Source: an uncultured Prevotella sp. (lineage in GTDB: Bacteria > Bacteroidota > Bacteroidia > Bacteroidales > Bacteroidaceae). From it: 5,723 nucleotides of DNA. Shown one piece after another: positions 5,220 to 5,723 of the stretch (position 1 is the stretch's first letter; every line of letters begins with the position of its first letter). The stretch lies in the NCBI GenBank assembly GCA_900548745.1, contig URLQ01000167.1, positions 1 through 5,723 on the forward strand, read 5' to 3'. Below the pieces are notes generated by a model that saw only the letters and a program-made list of their open reading frames with translations, was not told the origin of the DNA and ran no database searches. Position numbers and translations under genes: made by a program.

Positions 5220-5723
5220 ATCTCAAAGCTTCTATTGGATCGAGTTGTGCTGCTTTTTTAGCCGGATACCATCCGAAGAACACTCCCGTGAATGTACACA
5301 CGGCAAAGCTCATAACGATGCTCCACGGCTGTATGTATATGGGCCAGTGGGCAACGAACTTGATGGCGTATGAGGAGCCTACGCCGATAATGACTCCTAT
5401 TATGCCGCCAGTTACGCTGAGCAGTATCGCCTCGATGAGGAACTGGTTCAGTATGTCCACGCCACGCGCTCCAACGCTCATGCGCAGTCCTATTTCCCTG
5501 GTGCGTTCCGTCACGCTCACATACATGATGTTCATGATACCGATACCACCCACGATGAGTGAGATGCCTGCCACGCAGCCCAGCAGTATTGTCATCATGT
5601 CGGTGGTGGAGTTCATCATCGATGCAAGTTCTTCCTGCGAGCGTATGCTGAAGTCGTCATCGTCAGCCTCCTGTGTGTCGGTGGCATCTTTCAACTTGTG
5701 GTTACGTCGGAGAATGGTCGTTA
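5212..5723 (-). CDS. MacB/FtsX-type ABC transporter permease, 3' part
   Basis: The visible 169 residues are the C-terminal end of an inner-membrane permease of the MacB/FtsX family; the gene continues past the right edge. These proteins work with an ATPase and often with a periplasmic adaptor and TolC-like channel, moving substrates by a mechanical stroke rather than a classical pore. The fragment starts in the end of the periplasmic domain (ILRRNHKL, an acidic stretch DTQEADDDD, then FSIR). It then has a membrane helix (about 43-67), the family signature VSVTERTREIGLRMSVGAR (68-86), a long hydrophobic stretch (about 93-121), a last helix (about 131-152) and the usual ending LDPIEALRYE. Whether an ATPase domain is fused at the N-terminus, as in true MacB, cannot be seen. 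A TTG at 5694 is not a start, because the frame and family similarity continue upstream. Its stop overlaps the kinase start. Confidence 0.92.
   Translation of the reverse strand, partial: TTILRRNHKLKDATDTQEADDDDFSIRSQEELASMMNSTTDMMTILLGCVAGISLIVGGIGIMNIMYVSVTERTREIGLRMSVGARGVDILNQFLIEAILLSVTGGIIGVIIGVGSSYAIKFVAHWPIYIQPWSIVMSFAVCTFTGVFFGWYPAKKAAQLDPIEALRYE

Noticed and set aside
1..5723. A new defence, mobile or CRISPR-type system
   Set aside because: All long coding regions belong to well-known families with intact motifs. I found no spaced repeats, integrase, transposase, toxin-antitoxin pair or insertion-sequence ends.

Overview
The window looks like chromosomal DNA of a Bacteroidota bacterium, most likely order Bacteroidales and possibly Prevotella-like. 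The reasons are a promoter of the Bacteroidetes sigma type (TTTG, 20-nt spacer, TATCTTTG) upstream of dnaB, weak or absent Shine-Dalgarno sites at most genes, a LytS/LytTR two-component pair behind a MacB-type permease, and the protein sequences themselves. The genus is an inference and was not tested by any search.

Left half, plus strand: about 225 bases with no gene I can support, then a promoter and a leader of roughly 150 nt, then dnaB (replicative helicase, complete, no intein). After a 47-nt gap comes a complete DbpA-like DEAD-box RNA helicase that appears to start at GTG. The two helicases are probably co-transcribed. Transcription probably ends at 3292-3355, where a strong 12-bp hairpin is followed by a second hairpin with a T-run.

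Right half, minus strand: the 3' part of a MacB/FtsX-type ABC transporter permease enters from the right edge. Its stop codon overlaps the start of a LytS-type membrane histidine kinase by 8 nt. The kinase gene overlaps the start of a LytTR response regulator by 11 nt. The three form one tightly coupled operon, convergent with the helicase pair. The probable scheme is that the kinase senses an envelope or efflux-related signal, phosphorylates Asp55 of the regulator, and the regulator acts on DNA through its LytTR domain. The operon promoter and its likely binding sites lie outside the window.

No mobile element, CRISPR array, tRNA or rRNA was seen. The gene content is ordinary. The least explained part is the dnaB leader, which holds an imperfect direct repeat (19 of 20 bases identical) and a strong AAGGAGG placed before a 22-codon frame that overlaps the dnaB start out of frame.
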